Source of the DNA: Cliona cf. orientalis
Taxonomy: Eukaryota > Porifera > Demospongiae > Clionaida > Clionaidae
Assembly (NCBI GenBank): GCA_963930775.1
Contig: OZ005690.1
Coordinates: forward strand, 5,068,225 to 5,132,224
Length of the DNA: 64,000 nt
Direction: 5' to 3'
Made by a program: the position numbers and the translations under genes. Shown one piece after another: positions 34,018-45,294 of this stretch. Every line of letters starts with the position of its first letter. The stretch's first letter is position 1. The notes under the pieces are model-generated. The model ran no database searches. It was not told the DNA's origin and was given only the letters and a program-made list of their open reading frames with translations.

Positions 34018-34305
34018 AAAGAGAGTGTCCTACTCCGTATTGCTGTGTGCAAACATCCTTTGCCAATAATAATTATGGTCAGTACTACATAATAAGGGTT
34101 ACCACAAACCAGTACAGGTGTGCATGCATGACCACCCATAGTATTTTAGCGCTTATCATTGCTCACTTTAATAATATTATTATGTTTAGATATAGCGTGT
34201 AAATACAAGCATGCAGATGTTTGTGGTAAAGTTTGTGTGTAACTTGACCTCTGTACTTGGCAAAGGGTGTTTGCACACAGCAATACGGGGTAGGACACTC
34301 TCTTT
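34018..34305. mobile_element. Fold-back element, about 288 bp
   Basis: Left arm AAAGAGAGTGTCCTACTCCG...TTTGCCAA (34018-34067) and right arm its complement TTGGCAAAGG...GTAGGACACTCTCTTT (34256-34305). Confidence 0.8.
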
Positions 34306-35572
34306 CCCTCCTTTTATAATACTCTCGATAATGGCGATAAATTAAATATTACCATAATATAGTTGCTGAGATAGCACTTCAACTGAGTCACTATTGTGGC
34401 TATAATATATACTGTGATACAGTTTCAGCTGGAAATTAATATAGCTAGTAACTTTAACTGTTACACTGTAGATTCATTTGGAAGAGGTGCCACGTCCTGA
34501 TATTCCTCTTCAGCACTTGAGGCTTCATTATTAAGCGGTTGCTCTTCAACCAACTCCAAAGTTTCTCTGCATTCGTTTATCTCAGCGACTGTAGTTTCCC
34601 CACTGAAGGTAACGACGTCCAAGTAGCTAGCCAGCCATAGCTCCAAGGGACTTTGAGAGTGCCCTGACTATGTTAGCAAATCGAGGCCATTCACAGCCTC
34701 AAATTCCAAGCATTGCAGTATCAGCTTGTACCAGGTCCTAATGAGTTGTGGATAATGAATTGTTGTTATTAAATTATTATTATTCGTCAGACTCAGCCTC
34801 ATCCTTTTTGTTGCATGCAAGCGTATGACATTAAAATCAGAGGATGAGTTATAGCTAATAGAGCTTACAATTGATCACTAATGGCATCATTATTGGGCTT
34901 TTCCAGATGGCGATGCCCGCCAGCCACCAGTCGAGAAAGATCAGTCACATCAACACCTCCATATGGGACTTTTCTATGGAATTCCAAAGCGGACAAAATT
35001 GGATGATACACAAAATAATTATCAAACAGACTTACACATAAAACAATTGTCAAACTTGTCTAGAACAATTGTCAAGCTTGTCCAAAATAATTGTCAAACA
35101 GCTACACACATAATAGCTATTATGCACACTTTGCCTAAAACATTTGTCAGTCCTTGTACAAAAGTATTGTCAAAGACACACATTTTTTCCAATGGTCAAA
35201 ACCACACAAGTTTGTCATGCGCAAAAGTACAAAATCGTTATGCTCAACCCACGCACCAATTAAGGTTGGAATCGGATATGGAATCCACGATACGCAATTA
35301 CGTCATTACCGTGCGCGCTGCTGGTGTGATCTAAATAAAGCGCACCCTGCACGGAGAGCGAGACTCAGTCGAGCTGTCGCACGAATAAGCGAGGCTATAA
35401 TTACGTGCTATTGGGATGGACGTGGAGTGCGAGTGCCTCTCTTCTTAACAGGTAGCCATAATGTCAGAGTTTGGCGCAAAATCAGTCAGCGTGGCTTCGC
35501 TAGACTATCATAAGCTTGCTTATAATATTAATATATCCAGACTCCCCCAAATTCAATTCATGCACGAAGATA

Positions 35573-36543
35573 TACCGTATCCTCCCGAAAATAAGCCCCC
35601 CCTTTTTCAGCAGTAGACATGACCTAGACTGGGGAGGGGGCTTATTTTCGAATATGCACTTTCCCTCGAATATAAGCCCCCTTAGCCACCATCGTTGGTC
35701 ACGTACCGCGGGACAGAGTTTGCTCGTCTTTTCTTCAAAAGAGTGGCAGCGAGATGACCTGTCAAATAGACGGCAACACGAGGATCGGCGGTGGGAAAAG
35801 GACTTGTTCCGTGTGTGTACGTCTTTAGAGGAAAGTAAAAGCATCTTGACCTTTTCGTAAGTGTCTTCGCCAAACTAGAAGTGCCATCAATGATTCATAA
35901 CAAAATGACTTCAAAACAGGCTTTTCTAAAAGCCAGCACACATGCAGCACCATCTTTGTACTCATAGTCAATTGAAGGGTGGGGTTTCGTACGTACGTAC
36001 GTGCTCGTGCGCGTGTATACCGTAAATCTGGAAAATTTCGTTGTTGAAATATTTTCGTAGTCCCTGTCGACTACGAAATTAAATATCACGAAATATTTTC
36101 TACGTTGAAATTTTAAAGCAGCGAAATATTAGAGCGTGTGCGCATGCGCGAACGTACGTACGTACAGCTACAGCCAGCAGTGCAGTACGGGGCGGTCCGC
36201 GTGTTCAAGAGTCGATCAACCTTGCTGCCTACCTATCTCAGTTTTGTTGTCGACGGCTGCTCACTAGATTGTAGGCCTTTTCGTGATCTTCTTTGTAAGT
36301 AAAAGCATTGCTAATAAAATTTCGATGTAAAATTATTTTCGTAGGCTGAGTCGTCCTACGAAAATTTTTAAACACGAAATTTTTTATTACACGAAAATTT
36401 CCAGATTTACGGTATGTGCAGTCTATCTACTTGGTGGGAGGGGGGCTTATAATCGAGGCAAACATACCTGTGCAAGAATTTGAAGGTCAAAGAGGGGAGG
36501 GGGCTTATTTTCGAAGGGGGCTTATTTTCGGGAGGATACGGTA
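35573..36543. mobile_element. Middle element of the nest, TACCGTA-ended
   Basis: Ends TACCGTATCCTCCCGAAAAT and ATTTTCGGGAGGATACGGTA are inverted repeats; inner TAAGCCCCC blocks also mirror each other. It sits inside the 34975-37166 element. Confidence 0.8.
36018..36414. mobile_element. Inner element of the nest, TACCGTAAATCTGG ends
   Basis: Ends TACCGTAAATCTGGAAAATT and AATTTCCAGATTTACGGTA. Interior rich in CGAAATATTTTCGTAG words in both orientations. It sits inside the 35573-36543 element. Confidence 0.82.
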
Positions 36544-37239
36544 TATGTATAGTCTTTTGCAGACATTAGGCGGGGATCAAGCTGCTTGGCAAAACTACCT
36601 GGACATCGAGATACACCAACACGCATCACTAGTCTCACAATCGCACAAAGCCACCATACACTGGCTCCGTGACTGATTTTGCGCCGAACTCTGGCATTAC
36701 GGCTACCTGTTAAGAAGAGAGACACTCATACTCCACGTCCATCTCAATAGCACGTCATTTTAGCCTCACTTCGTGCGACAGCTCGACTGAGTCTCGTTCT
36801 CTGCAGGGTGCACTTTATTTAGATCACACCACCAGTGCGTAATGACGTAATTGCGTATCGTGGATTCCATATCCGATTCCAACCTTAATTGGTGCATGGG
36901 TTGAGCATAACGATTTTGTACGTTTGCGCATCACAAACTTGTGTGGTTTTGACCATTGCAAATGTGTGTCTTTGACAATAGTTTTGTACAAGGACTGACA
37001 AATGTTTTAGGCAAAGTGTGCATAATATTATGTGTGTAGCTGTTTGACAATTATTTTGGACGAGCTTGACAATTGTTCTAGACAAGTTTAACAATTGTTT
37101 TATGTGTAAGTCTGTTTGATAATTATTTTGTGTATCATCCAATTTTGTCCGCTTTGGAATTCCATACTTTCCCTCCGCTGAAAATCTCCCAGCAAGTCAC
37201 ACCATAAGCCCACTGTATAAATAAATCATACCATAAGTT

Positions 37240-38400
37240 AACTTATCAACAATATGTTTCAAGATTCAGGGGACTAAGTCAACATTGGGTTTGACCACTA
37301 TCATAATGGTTATTAGTCCTTCATTAATATTGATGATGTTCTAATAGCCCTATACGTGACTAACAATACCCGTGTCATTCTGCTAATTTAAACGTGGGAT
37401 GCAAATGACCACGCTGCATGTACGGTACTGTAACAAACAGTCATGCACTGTAGCTACTGAACTATGATAGCTACCACTGAGTACAACATTCTTACAGCAT
37501 TGTAACAAATTTAATGATCACTAACTAGTAGCTACAAATTACAAATAATACTGTTATAGCTAGTTAATGGGCAAGGTAACTAGAGCCTTTCTAACTAAAT
37601 AAAATTAATGGAGCTGAATCAGAGTTTCAGTGTTCAATCTAACCTGAAATGCTGTGACAATAAGAGTGGGGGGAAGGGGGTAAACATCATAATGACATCA
37701 ACATTTCTATAAGGACTTTGGATAAGCCCCCTTAATAGTACATTGTTTTGCATCACAGTATTATTCATGTTATTAGCCTTGTCCCAAGGAATAAGAATGT
37801 ACAACTAAAGTGCACATACCCAGCTGCTAGTCATAATATTATATTGAATAGGCTCTAGCTTTGATAATTAAAAGGCCCCCGAGATCAATAATAATAGTGG
37901 TCTAGTTATAACCCCAAAATTAATTCTATTATAGGCGTATATGGAATTGTCAAAAATGGACTAAAAATATACAACGTCATAGATAATAATAATAATATGT
38001 GAATTTTCTACAATTTATGAAACATTAATTTAACATGTTTCAAGATTCAAGGGACTAAGTCAACATTGGGTTTGACCACTAGCTATCATAATGGTTATTA
38101 GTCCATTATTATTGACGATGTTCTAATAGCCCTATACATGACTCTATAGCAATACCTGTGTCATTCTGCTAATTTAAACGTGGGATGCACATGACCACGC
38201 TGCATGTATGGTATAAACAGTCGTGTATTGTAGCTACTGAACTATGATACCACTAAGCACATTTCACGGATTCTTACAGCATTATAACAATTAATGCTTA
38301 CTAATTAGTAAGTACAAATAATCAATATTATTGTTACAGTGTAATGGGCCAGGTAACTAGAGCCTTTCTGACTAAATAATTAGTGGCAATTAGTATACAA
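37240..38400. repeat. Tandem copies of an intergenic repeat shared with 30330-31380
   Basis: Two diverged copies (about 37245-37580 and 38040-38370) share GGGACTAAGTCAACATTGGG, GATGTTCTAATAGCCCTATA and GACCACGCTGCATGTA with each other and with 31050-31380. A MITE-like segment (about 37864-38106) lies between. No gene. Confidence 0.65.
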
Positions 38401-38780
38401 CCAAATTTGGGGAAATGATGCTTTTGACAAGAATAACATTAGATAGAACACCATATAATGATGTGACCTAGTACAATAGTTATGCCTCTTGTTGATTTGT
38501 ATCACACTCCTTAGCCGTTACTAGGTCCTGTAAACAAATATCTGTGTGTGTAACTTCATTGTTGGTTGCTTGATTAGAAACCAGGTTTTCATTTTGTGAT
38601 TGCTCACTTCATCCATTGCCTCTGATTCGGAGAACACATTCAATTGCTCTTGTCGTTAGGTCCCTAAATTTCCTCATCGACATTATTTTTTTGAAGTACG
38701 TGATTAATAACAACCATGAGAAAAATAATGAAAGTGGCAACGATTGATGGGCTCGTAGTCTGTGCAAAATTTATTTTTAT
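38400..38780. repeat. Direct repeat flanking the second block (partner at about 54300-54680)
   Basis: Collinear with 54300-54680 in the same orientation (shared GTTGATTTGTATCACACTCC-like word, TGTTACTAGGTCCTGTAAAC, CTTCATTGTTGGTTGCTTGA). The right-hand partner includes coding remnants of a membrane protein; this copy keeps only their very 3' end. Confidence 0.75.
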
Positions 38781-38842
38781 AGGCTAAGCCATTAATTATC
38801 CATAACTGCTATAATTAATATCTATCGCTGAGCTGGCTGATA

Positions 38843-38943
38843 TCTCGAAATAAGGCGATTTTTATGCTAACGACAATGACAACGACGACGACGACGACGA
38901 CGACACGACCGATTACTTTACCCCTTGCGCATGCGTGCGGGGT
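38843..38943. repeat. Short repeat inserted in kinase-pseudogene exon 2
   Basis: Holds (ACG)n-like GACGACGACGACG and TTACCCCTTGCGCATGCG; the same unit occurs inverted at about 47460-47545. It separates the two halves of the exon equivalent to 14253-14321. Confidence 0.6.
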
Positions 38944-39401
38944 AATGAACGATTGGCACCCTTGGGTGAGCTGTAATAAACTATGACAGATAGTTCAATA
39001 TAGGAAAGTTCAATACAATGTATAACACTTTAATGTTAACAAACAATCATTTCTTAAAATTTAATTATAAAGGAGAAAGCTTGTATTATTGATGGGGAAA
39101 AGGTCAAAATCTTATTATTGGTGAGCTAAATTACTAATTACCACAATAAAACTGAGCCAGACTTAAAAATATTATTGCAGGTGTGTAATTAGCTGCCCTC
39201 TGCTGATGATGAGTGTGTCTTTCACTATAGCTAGATACAAAGGAGAATCTGATGGTTATAGCTATATTCATCTATGATGTTACCAACCTTGTAAGTTGAG
39301 ACATTGTTGACCAAAAACCTTGTTTCCAATAATAAGTAGCTATGTGATAATAGATAATTCTTTATTCTACTGGAATCTTTCTAAAAATACTATCGTCTAG
39401 C

Positions 39402-40066
39402 TAGCGTAAAGTGCCAATTATCGACATACGGTTTTCTCCCGCGTGTGCTGTTGCTTAGGAACATCGCCTGAATTTCGAACTTGGACCAAAAGGAAGGGGG
39501 TCGCCAGGGCTACAAGTACCAAAAGTCTCAGGGGGCTGCCTATCAAAATACGTCTGCAATGGCAATTTTAGCTTATAATTGCGAATGCCAGTTATCAACA
39601 GTCGGTACGTATTATCGGCACACCGTATACTTTCAATACAATCAATTATCGTCACTTGGAGCTTTGTCATCACAGTGCATGCAATCCAAGAGTAAGAAAA
39701 TTATATAAAAAATACTAGCAGGTGCATAATCATGAGCTCTAACTACTGAGACAACTTCATGTTCATAGGTGAGCTTGTTCGATGTTTATCGTTTTTTCAA
39801 TCTTGGCAGAAGCGCCTCGGGAACAGCACCATCGCGTCTTTGCCCCTGTATTGAGAAAGTAAGACACTGTGAGGGTCATCTTATCACAAATGAAGCAAAC
39901 CTTACCTTCAAAAGTCCAGCCTGAAGCACAGAAGCGAGTCGCGATCGACCACGCGAAGTTATTATTAAACGCGCCACGCCCACTGCCTATACTAAGGCCC
40001 TATGTCGATAATCGATACCCGTATTTCCGATAGTTGATACCTGTCGGTAATTGGCACATTACGCTA
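39402..40066. mobile_element. MITE, about 665 bp, in the NKCD exon of the kinase pseudogene
   Basis: Terminal inverted repeats TAGCGTAAAGTGCCAATTAT / TAATTGGCACATTACGCTA. Absent from the parent gene, so insertion is certain; it interrupts the codons after ESF...CYRL. An open frame of about 70 codons inside has no recognisable match. Confidence 0.85.
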
Positions 40067-40470
40067 CTAATTATAAATGAGCACATTGCTCCCTATGTGC
40101 CACTCATGATAGCTAGCACTTCTTGGAAATAAGTGTGACTTAGTCAAGGAGAGGAAAGTCAGTTCTCACAGGAGTCTGGTAATATTATGGTAGCTAGCTA
40201 TTTTATAGCTGCTTACAGATATTAGCTTACAATAACTCACTCTGTTGCATGCAGTCATTCCCAGCTGCATGGTGTTCATTATATGGAAACCAGCACACAT
40301 GACCTTAATATGGACGGAATGTGGAGGAGGTCTTCACAAGCTTAGCACAAAAAATACTCAGGGAGGGGGTTGTGGAGTCAGGAAACGGTCAAGCTTCAAT
40401 AGCTACTGATCAATCACCACTGTCACGTAGCAAGAGATATACACTATCACTCTCAAGTTTTGAACAAAAG

Positions 40471-40841
40471 TAGTCTCGTACCCAGCCCCAAATCCCCGCG
40501 CGGGGAAGGGTCTGGTGACATTGAAACGGTTTCTTGGTTGTACAGGCACGTGATTTCATACCAATATTATGCAATCAACCACGTGCCAGTCCCACGTTGC
40601 TACCGGCAATACAATGCACAATCAAAGAACTGCGCTCTCATTGGCTAGCGCTAAACCGCCAGCTGACGTTGCACAATCGTTGCTGCGCGACCAGATGCAA
40701 GGTCACATGAAAATCGTGGAGCTGCAATCTGATTGGCTTTCGCAAAAGTAAGAATGCTGAGCTTGCAAGAACCAAGAAAGCGCTCAAATGTCACCAGACC
40801 CTCTTCCTCCTTTTTGGGGGTGGAGTCTGGGGACGAGACTA
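40471..40841. mobile_element. MITE with 9-bp target-site duplication
   Basis: Element of 371 bp with ends TAGTCTCGTACCCAG / CTGGGGACGAGACTA, flanked by GAACAAAAG at 40462-40470 and again at 40842-40850; the parent gene (15102-15112 region) has no such insertion. A 9-bp duplication points to a Mutator-like mover (inference). Confidence 0.88.
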
Positions 40842-40863
40842 GAACAAAAGGAGAAGGTAATTT

Positions 40864-41256
40864 TGTTGAAAATTCTTACAACTAGAATCTGTATCTAGCC
40901 TGCGCAGCGTTAGATCTCGCCACAATACAAGCTTCAACTTCTCAATAAAACACTATTATAATTGACAACTTAAAACAGCAGTAAAATGAAACACAACTGA
41001 CTTACTTATATAGAATAAAACTGGTCAAACTGGTTTTTAGAGAATATTCTAGAAGAAAATCTGCAAAAACACGCACAGACAGGTTCACACAAAAGCAGAC
41101 AGGTTCACAGAGATAACACTACACATTCACACAATTAGAGTATTGCACAACTCAACACTAGATAATATTAAAGTATTGCACAACTCAACAATAATTATTA
41201 AGAATGATTGCACAACCAATTAAGTTGATATTACGTCAAAAGTGGACCTTTCAACA
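40864..41256 (-). repeat. 3' LTR of copia element
   Basis: 393 bp, matches 45295-45687 throughout on reading; begins TGTTGAAAATTC and ends CCTTTCAACA on the plus strand. Confidence 0.93.
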
Positions 41257-41267
41257 CTCCTCCTCAC
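41257..41267 (-). other. Polypurine tract of copia element
   Basis: Reads GTGAGGAGGAG on the minus strand, directly against the 3' LTR and overlapping the pol stop codon (41264-41266). Confidence 0.75.
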
Positions 41268-43513
41268 TTGCAGACGAAATATTCTGGCATTGTGACTATT
41301 CCTGCTATATGACGAAGTTTTGCAAACTGTTCTTTAGATAAACCTTTAGTTAGCATGTCTGCAATCATTTCAGTTGTCGGGCAATACCTCAATTTTACCA
41401 TTCCATCACTGATCTTCTCTCGGATGAAGTGATACTTAATTGAAATGTGTTTGGCACGACCGTGAAACTGAGGATTGCTTGCCATAGAAATAGCTGACTG
41501 GTTATCTTCAAAAATGGTAGTTGCGTCAGTTGGAGCACTGCCCAGTTCAGTTGTGAGTTGTCTCATCCATACTGCTTCTTGAGCTGAACTTGCTAAAGCC
41601 ACATATTCTGCCTCAGCAGTAGATAAGGCTACTGATGACTGTTTCTTGCTCCTCCAGCTCACTGGACCTCCACTTATCTGGAATAGGTATCCAGACGTTG
41701 ATCTCCTGTTATCTAGATCCCCGGCCCAGTCTGCATCCGAGAATCCAATGCATTCTCTAGAACTCAGCTTTGTGTAGAGTATACCATGATTGATGGTACC
41801 TTGAAGATATCGCATGATGCGTTTTACACCTGTCCAGTGCTGAGTGGTTGGCTTTGAGGAGAATCTTGCCATGTTGCTTACAGCAAACGTGATATCTGGC
41901 CTTGTAGCTACAGACAAATATAGGAGACTTCCAATTGCTGACTGATAGACTTGTTGATCAATGCATTTCTCGTCTTCAGTTGCTTGAATAAATTTTATGC
42001 TAGTATCAACGGGTGTGCTCACAGGTTTTGCCTCGCTCATTCCAAACTTTTGCAGGAGGCTTTCTGCATAAGCTGGCTGACCTATCCAGACGTCACCAGT
42101 CTTGTCTAGCTGAATCTTCATACCAAGAAAGTAGTGCAATTCTCCCATATCCTTGATGTCAAATTTGTTAGTGAGAGTATCCTTTACTTCTTTCATTCTC
42201 TTCTCACTCTCTCCAGCCAAAATGATGTCATCTACATAAACTCCCATGAAGAATACTTCTCCTCCTGAAGCTCTGTAAACGCAGGGGTCACTATCTGCCT
42301 GCACAAATTCCATCATTGTCAGTTGATTGTGCAGTGCTGTGTTCCAGCAGCGTGGGGATTGCTTTAGGCCATAAATGCTTTTCTTTAATTTACAGACCAA
42401 GTGCTCCTGACCTTTAGCAATGAAACCTTGTGGCTGTCTCATATAGACTACTTCCTTCAGTTCGCCATTTAAGAATGCTGTCGTGACATCAATTTGGTGA
42501 ACTTTCAAACCATACTGCACTGCTAGTGCTACTATAGTGCGAAATGATTCAAGCCTGACCACTGGGCAAAAAGTTTCATCGTAGTCAGTTCCATACTTCT
42601 GCGAGAATCCTTGAGCTACTAGTCGTGCTTTGTATCGTTTAATCGATCCATTAGCATCTGTCTTCACTTTGTACACCCATTTACTTCCAACAGCTTTCCT
42701 ACCCTCTGGTAGTTCAACTAACTCCCATACTTCGTTATCATTAAGGGATTTCATTTCTTTCTCCATCGCATCTTGCCATTTTTCTCGATCAGCACTAGCA
42801 AATGCATCATCTACAGTTAAAGGCTCCTTTGGCTTTTCATCAACAACATTTACTCTTATTCCATAATACTCTGGTGGTCGTTTCTCTCTGCTCGATCTCC
42901 TAAGAGTTGGTTTTTCAGGGGTAGTAGGGGGTGCTTCCTGGTGATCACTACCGATTTCTCCATCATCGTTGCTTTCAAAGTCTAGTATCACTTGATGATT
43001 CGTCTCTTGCTCAATATCACTTGACGCTTGCTCAAACTCTCTCTTTGTCTCATTAAACTTGACATCCCGACTGTAGAAAATCTTTCCTCGTTGTGGATCG
43101 TATAGTCGATAACCTTTGGTTTCATTTCCATATCCCATGAAAATGGTCTTCTTTGCTTTTGAGTCGAGCTTGTTTCTTTCATCCTTTGGAATGTGGACAT
43201 AAGCATCACATCCAAAGATACGCAGGTGATCAACTTTTGGTTTCCTTTTTGTCAATGCTTCAACTGGAGTGATTCCTTCAAGACCTCTACTTGGGCTTCG
43301 ATTCTTCAAATATGCAGCTGTAGATAGAGCTTCAGCCCAAAATTTGTGTGACAAATTAGCATCAATCAGCATTGAACGTACCATTTCAACAAGTGTTCTG
43401 TTCAGTCTCTCGGCTACACCATTCTGTTCTGGTGTTTTTGGCACAGTGCGTTCATGTCGTATCCCTTCAGACTTCAAATAGCTTTCAAATTTCTTTGATA
43501 TATTCTCCGCCAT
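41264..43513 (-). pseudogene. copia pol: integrase C-terminal part, reverse transcriptase, RNase H
   Basis: Open frame of about 749 codons. It starts inside the integrase core (PKTPEQNGVAERLNRT with the catalytic Glu). RT begins near WQDAMEKEMKSL and carries the YVDD catalytic motif (GVYVDDIILAG). RNase H has SDADWAGD, STAEAEYVAL and FEDNQSA. Its upstream integrase part is in another frame (43892-43485), the break falling at about 43500 just after the DNGGEY motif. High integrity otherwise agrees with a young insertion. Confidence 0.88.
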
Positions 43514-43892
43514 TATCTGTGCGAATAGCTTTCAACTTGAGACCGCTAGATTTTTCAATTAGTGCTTTCCATTCAAGGAAACGATCGAAGACTTCATCTT
43601 TGTACTTTAAAGGGTAGACCCAAACATAGCGTGTTTTGTCATCAACAAAAGTGAGGAAATACTCTGTTCCACCCAATGATTTTGTGTTCAGCTTGCCGCA
43701 CACATCGCTATGGACTAGATCCAGTGGTTCTTTGGATTGTATGCCTGTACACGTTTGAAAAGGACTTCTGTGATGCTTACCGCCAACACATGCCTCACAG
43801 AATTCTGGTGCATTCGAAAGGGCTGTAATCAAAATTATCAACCATCTCATTTCTGGTAAGTTTCTGAAGATTCTGCATTCCAAGGTGTCCAA
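43485..43892 (-). pseudogene. copia integrase core fragment
   Basis: Carries the end of the integrase zinc-binding motif (CEACVGGKHHRSPF), the first catalytic Asp (LVHSDVCG) and the second (IRTDNGGEY), then a stop. It is out of frame with both the gag-protease frame upstream (break near 43815) and the pol frame downstream (break near 43500). Confidence 0.85.
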
Positions 43893-45195
43893 AACGTCGA
43901 TGCCAGATGCTCGCTTTCTGTTTCAAGTCTTGACATTTTGTTTCAGCAGCAGTTACCAAATGTGTTTCACTAGGCTTAGTGTCAAGATAGTAGAGACTTC
44001 CCGTTCTTTTTGTGACAGCAATGATCCTTTTATTCGTTCCCAATATCTGACACTGAGTTTCGTCAAATTCCGTGATTTTTCCTGTTTCTGCAGCCTTAGA
44101 TACGCTCAGTAGATTGTACGACAGATTTGGCACGAAAAGCACATCATTCAACTTGCATTCTTTCGTTTTCCCATTCGATAAGCTGATCGTCAGTTTCACT
44201 ATTCCTTGTCCAATTGCTTTCAACTCGTGCCCATCTCCAAGAGTTACTTTCTGCGGTGGCTCCAGACTTCTGAGTTTCGTAAACACTTTCGGATCACTAC
44301 ACATGTGACAAGTTGCTCCAGAGTCCACTATCCAATTACTTGCTACGTTAGCTGACAAAGCATGACTTGCTACTAGGGCATCACCTTCGCTACATGAACT
44401 GCTATCTTCGTTTTTCAGCTTGCGTGCAGCTTTATTAGCCTTCTGCTTCGTATCACTCTTTTCGGATTTAGCCTTGCTTTCATCTTCAGCTCGAATACGA
44501 CAGTAACGTTGGATATGACCGAATTTTCCACAATAAAAACACTTGATGGATGCACGATTCCTGGGGCGATAAGCTGCCATTGCTTTTGTCTGTACTTCGC
44601 CGTTCCCACTGTCCTCTCGATTTTTCATTTTTCGCTCCTCGTGTAATATTCGTTCCGTAACAACGTCCATATCTGGCACAACTGCGTTCGCTTCCAGGGC
44701 AGTAACCAGCATGTTAAAAGAATCGGGTAAACTGGCCAGCAACTGCACAACGCGATCCTCCTCCGACACAGGATCACCGACTACAGAAAGAGCTTCAAAC
44801 ACTTCCGTTAAAGATTTGATATGCTCTTGAACAGACTCTCCCTCCTTCAATCGTAGAGAATGCAACTTGCGTCGAAGCTCGAGTTTGTTGGCCCACGTCT
44901 TTTTCTGAAAATGATCTCCTAGCTTCTTCCAAACAGTGATTGGGTTCTTTGGTTCTCCAATCAAATACAGTAACGACGGTTCGATCGACAAAACAATCAC
45001 AGCTAATGCTCGATCTCTCCTTGCAATGAACTTTGCGTACAGGTCTGCTTGCGTTTCAGCATTAGGGGCTGCTTCCGTTTCATTAACAATGCCCCACAGA
45101 CCCTCCTTCATGAGGGCCATTCGACATTGAATTTTCCAAGTTGGATAATTCGATCCCTTCAAAGGAACAATCGTAACAGTTTTTGCGTCTGCCAT
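43795..45195 (-). CDS. copia gag-protease with start of integrase (466 aa)
   Basis: Starts at ATG 45195. The gag domain (about 1-200) has the WKIQCRMAL and LRLKEGESVQEHI regions typical of copia gag; zinc knuckle Cys219-Cys222-His227-Cys232; aspartic protease motif WIVDSGATCH (Asp291). It then enters the integrase zinc-binding region (IWHRRFGHLG) and ends prematurely by frameshift. The gag protein packages element RNA; the protease matures the polyprotein. Confidence 0.9.
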   Translation of the reverse strand: MADAKTVTIVPLKGSNYPTWKIQCRMALMKEGLWGIVNETEAAPNAETQADLYAKFIARRDRALAVIVLSIEPSLLYLIGEPKNPITVWKKLGDHFQKKTWANKLELRRKLHSLRLKEGESVQEHIKSLTEVFEALSVVGDPVSEEDRVVQLLASLPDSFNMLVTALEANAVVPDMDVVTERILHEERKMKNREDSGNGEVQTKAMAAYRPRNRASIKCFYCGKFGHIQRYCRIRAEDESKAKSEKSDTKQKANKAARKLKNEDSSSCSEGDALVASHALSANVASNWIVDSGATCHMCSDPKVFTKLRSLEPPQKVTLGDGHELKAIGQGIVKLTISLSNGKTKECKLNDVLFVPNLSYNLLSVSKAAETGKITEFDETQCQILGTNKRIIAVTKRTGSLYYLDTKPSETHLVTAAETKCQDLKQKASIWHRRFGHLGMQNLQKLTRNEMVDNFDYSPFECTRIL

Positions 45196-45280
45196 CCGAC
45201 CTACTAGACTAAGTTAGCTAGTAGTCTAAAATAGAGACTAAACTGTGACTTGTACTGCTAACTCTAAGACCTCAGCGTTC

Positions 45281-45294
45281 CTGGGCCCATAACC
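45281..45294 (-). other. Primer-binding site matching initiator tRNA-Met anticodon arm
   Basis: The plus strand reads CTGGGCCCATAACC immediately next to the 5' LTR (45295). This equals the anticodon stem-loop of eukaryotic initiator tRNA-Met, as in Drosophila copia, which primes from an internally cut tRNA fragment. Confidence 0.85.

Larger units (their letters stand above)
34975..37166. mobile_element. Outer DNA transposon of a three-level nest (about 0.5 kb inverted arms)
   Basis: Begins TATGGAATTCCAAAGCGG and ends with the complement; arms extend roughly 34975-35505 and 36668-37166. They include several ACAATTGTCAAAC-type subterminal repeats and the region AAATAAAGCGCACCCTG. Flanks carry a short AAAG duplication within the kinase exon. 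No transposase seen. Confidence 0.82.
34461..37212 (-). pseudogene. Tyrosine-kinase C-lobe fragment, broken and split by a transposon nest
   Basis: Two exons are recognisable on the minus strand. The first starts after TACAG at 37212 and encodes WAYGVTCWEIFSGGK, the subdomain IX region of tyrosine kinases. It is interrupted at 37166 by a 2.2 kb transposon and resumes at 34974 with VPYGGVDVTDLSRLV, ending at donor GTAAGC (exon edge 34869). The second, after TTAG at 34737, encodes (over two frames) a CW-like region, PRFANIVRALSKSLG and a tail with an EEYQDV tyrosine motif, stopping at 34461-34463. Frameshifts and stops are present in the last exon. No upstream kinase exons (Gly loop, HRD) were found nearby, so this is a gene fragment. 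Confidence 0.72.

Noticed and set aside
34963..35873. Several overlapping 60-120-codon frames
   Set aside because: Located in transposon arms and nested element ends; no domain, and antisense to each other.
38880..38905. CRISPR-like or satellite array (ACGACG)
   Set aside because: Simple trinucleotide run within a dispersed repeat; no spacers, eukaryotic context.
43500..43820. Programmed frameshift in copia integrase
   Set aside because: The breaks lie inside the integrase domain rather than at a gag/pol border, and two occur close together; mutation or sequencing error is simpler.
42630..45130. Plus-strand frames across the LTR element
   Set aside because: Antisense of gag and pol.
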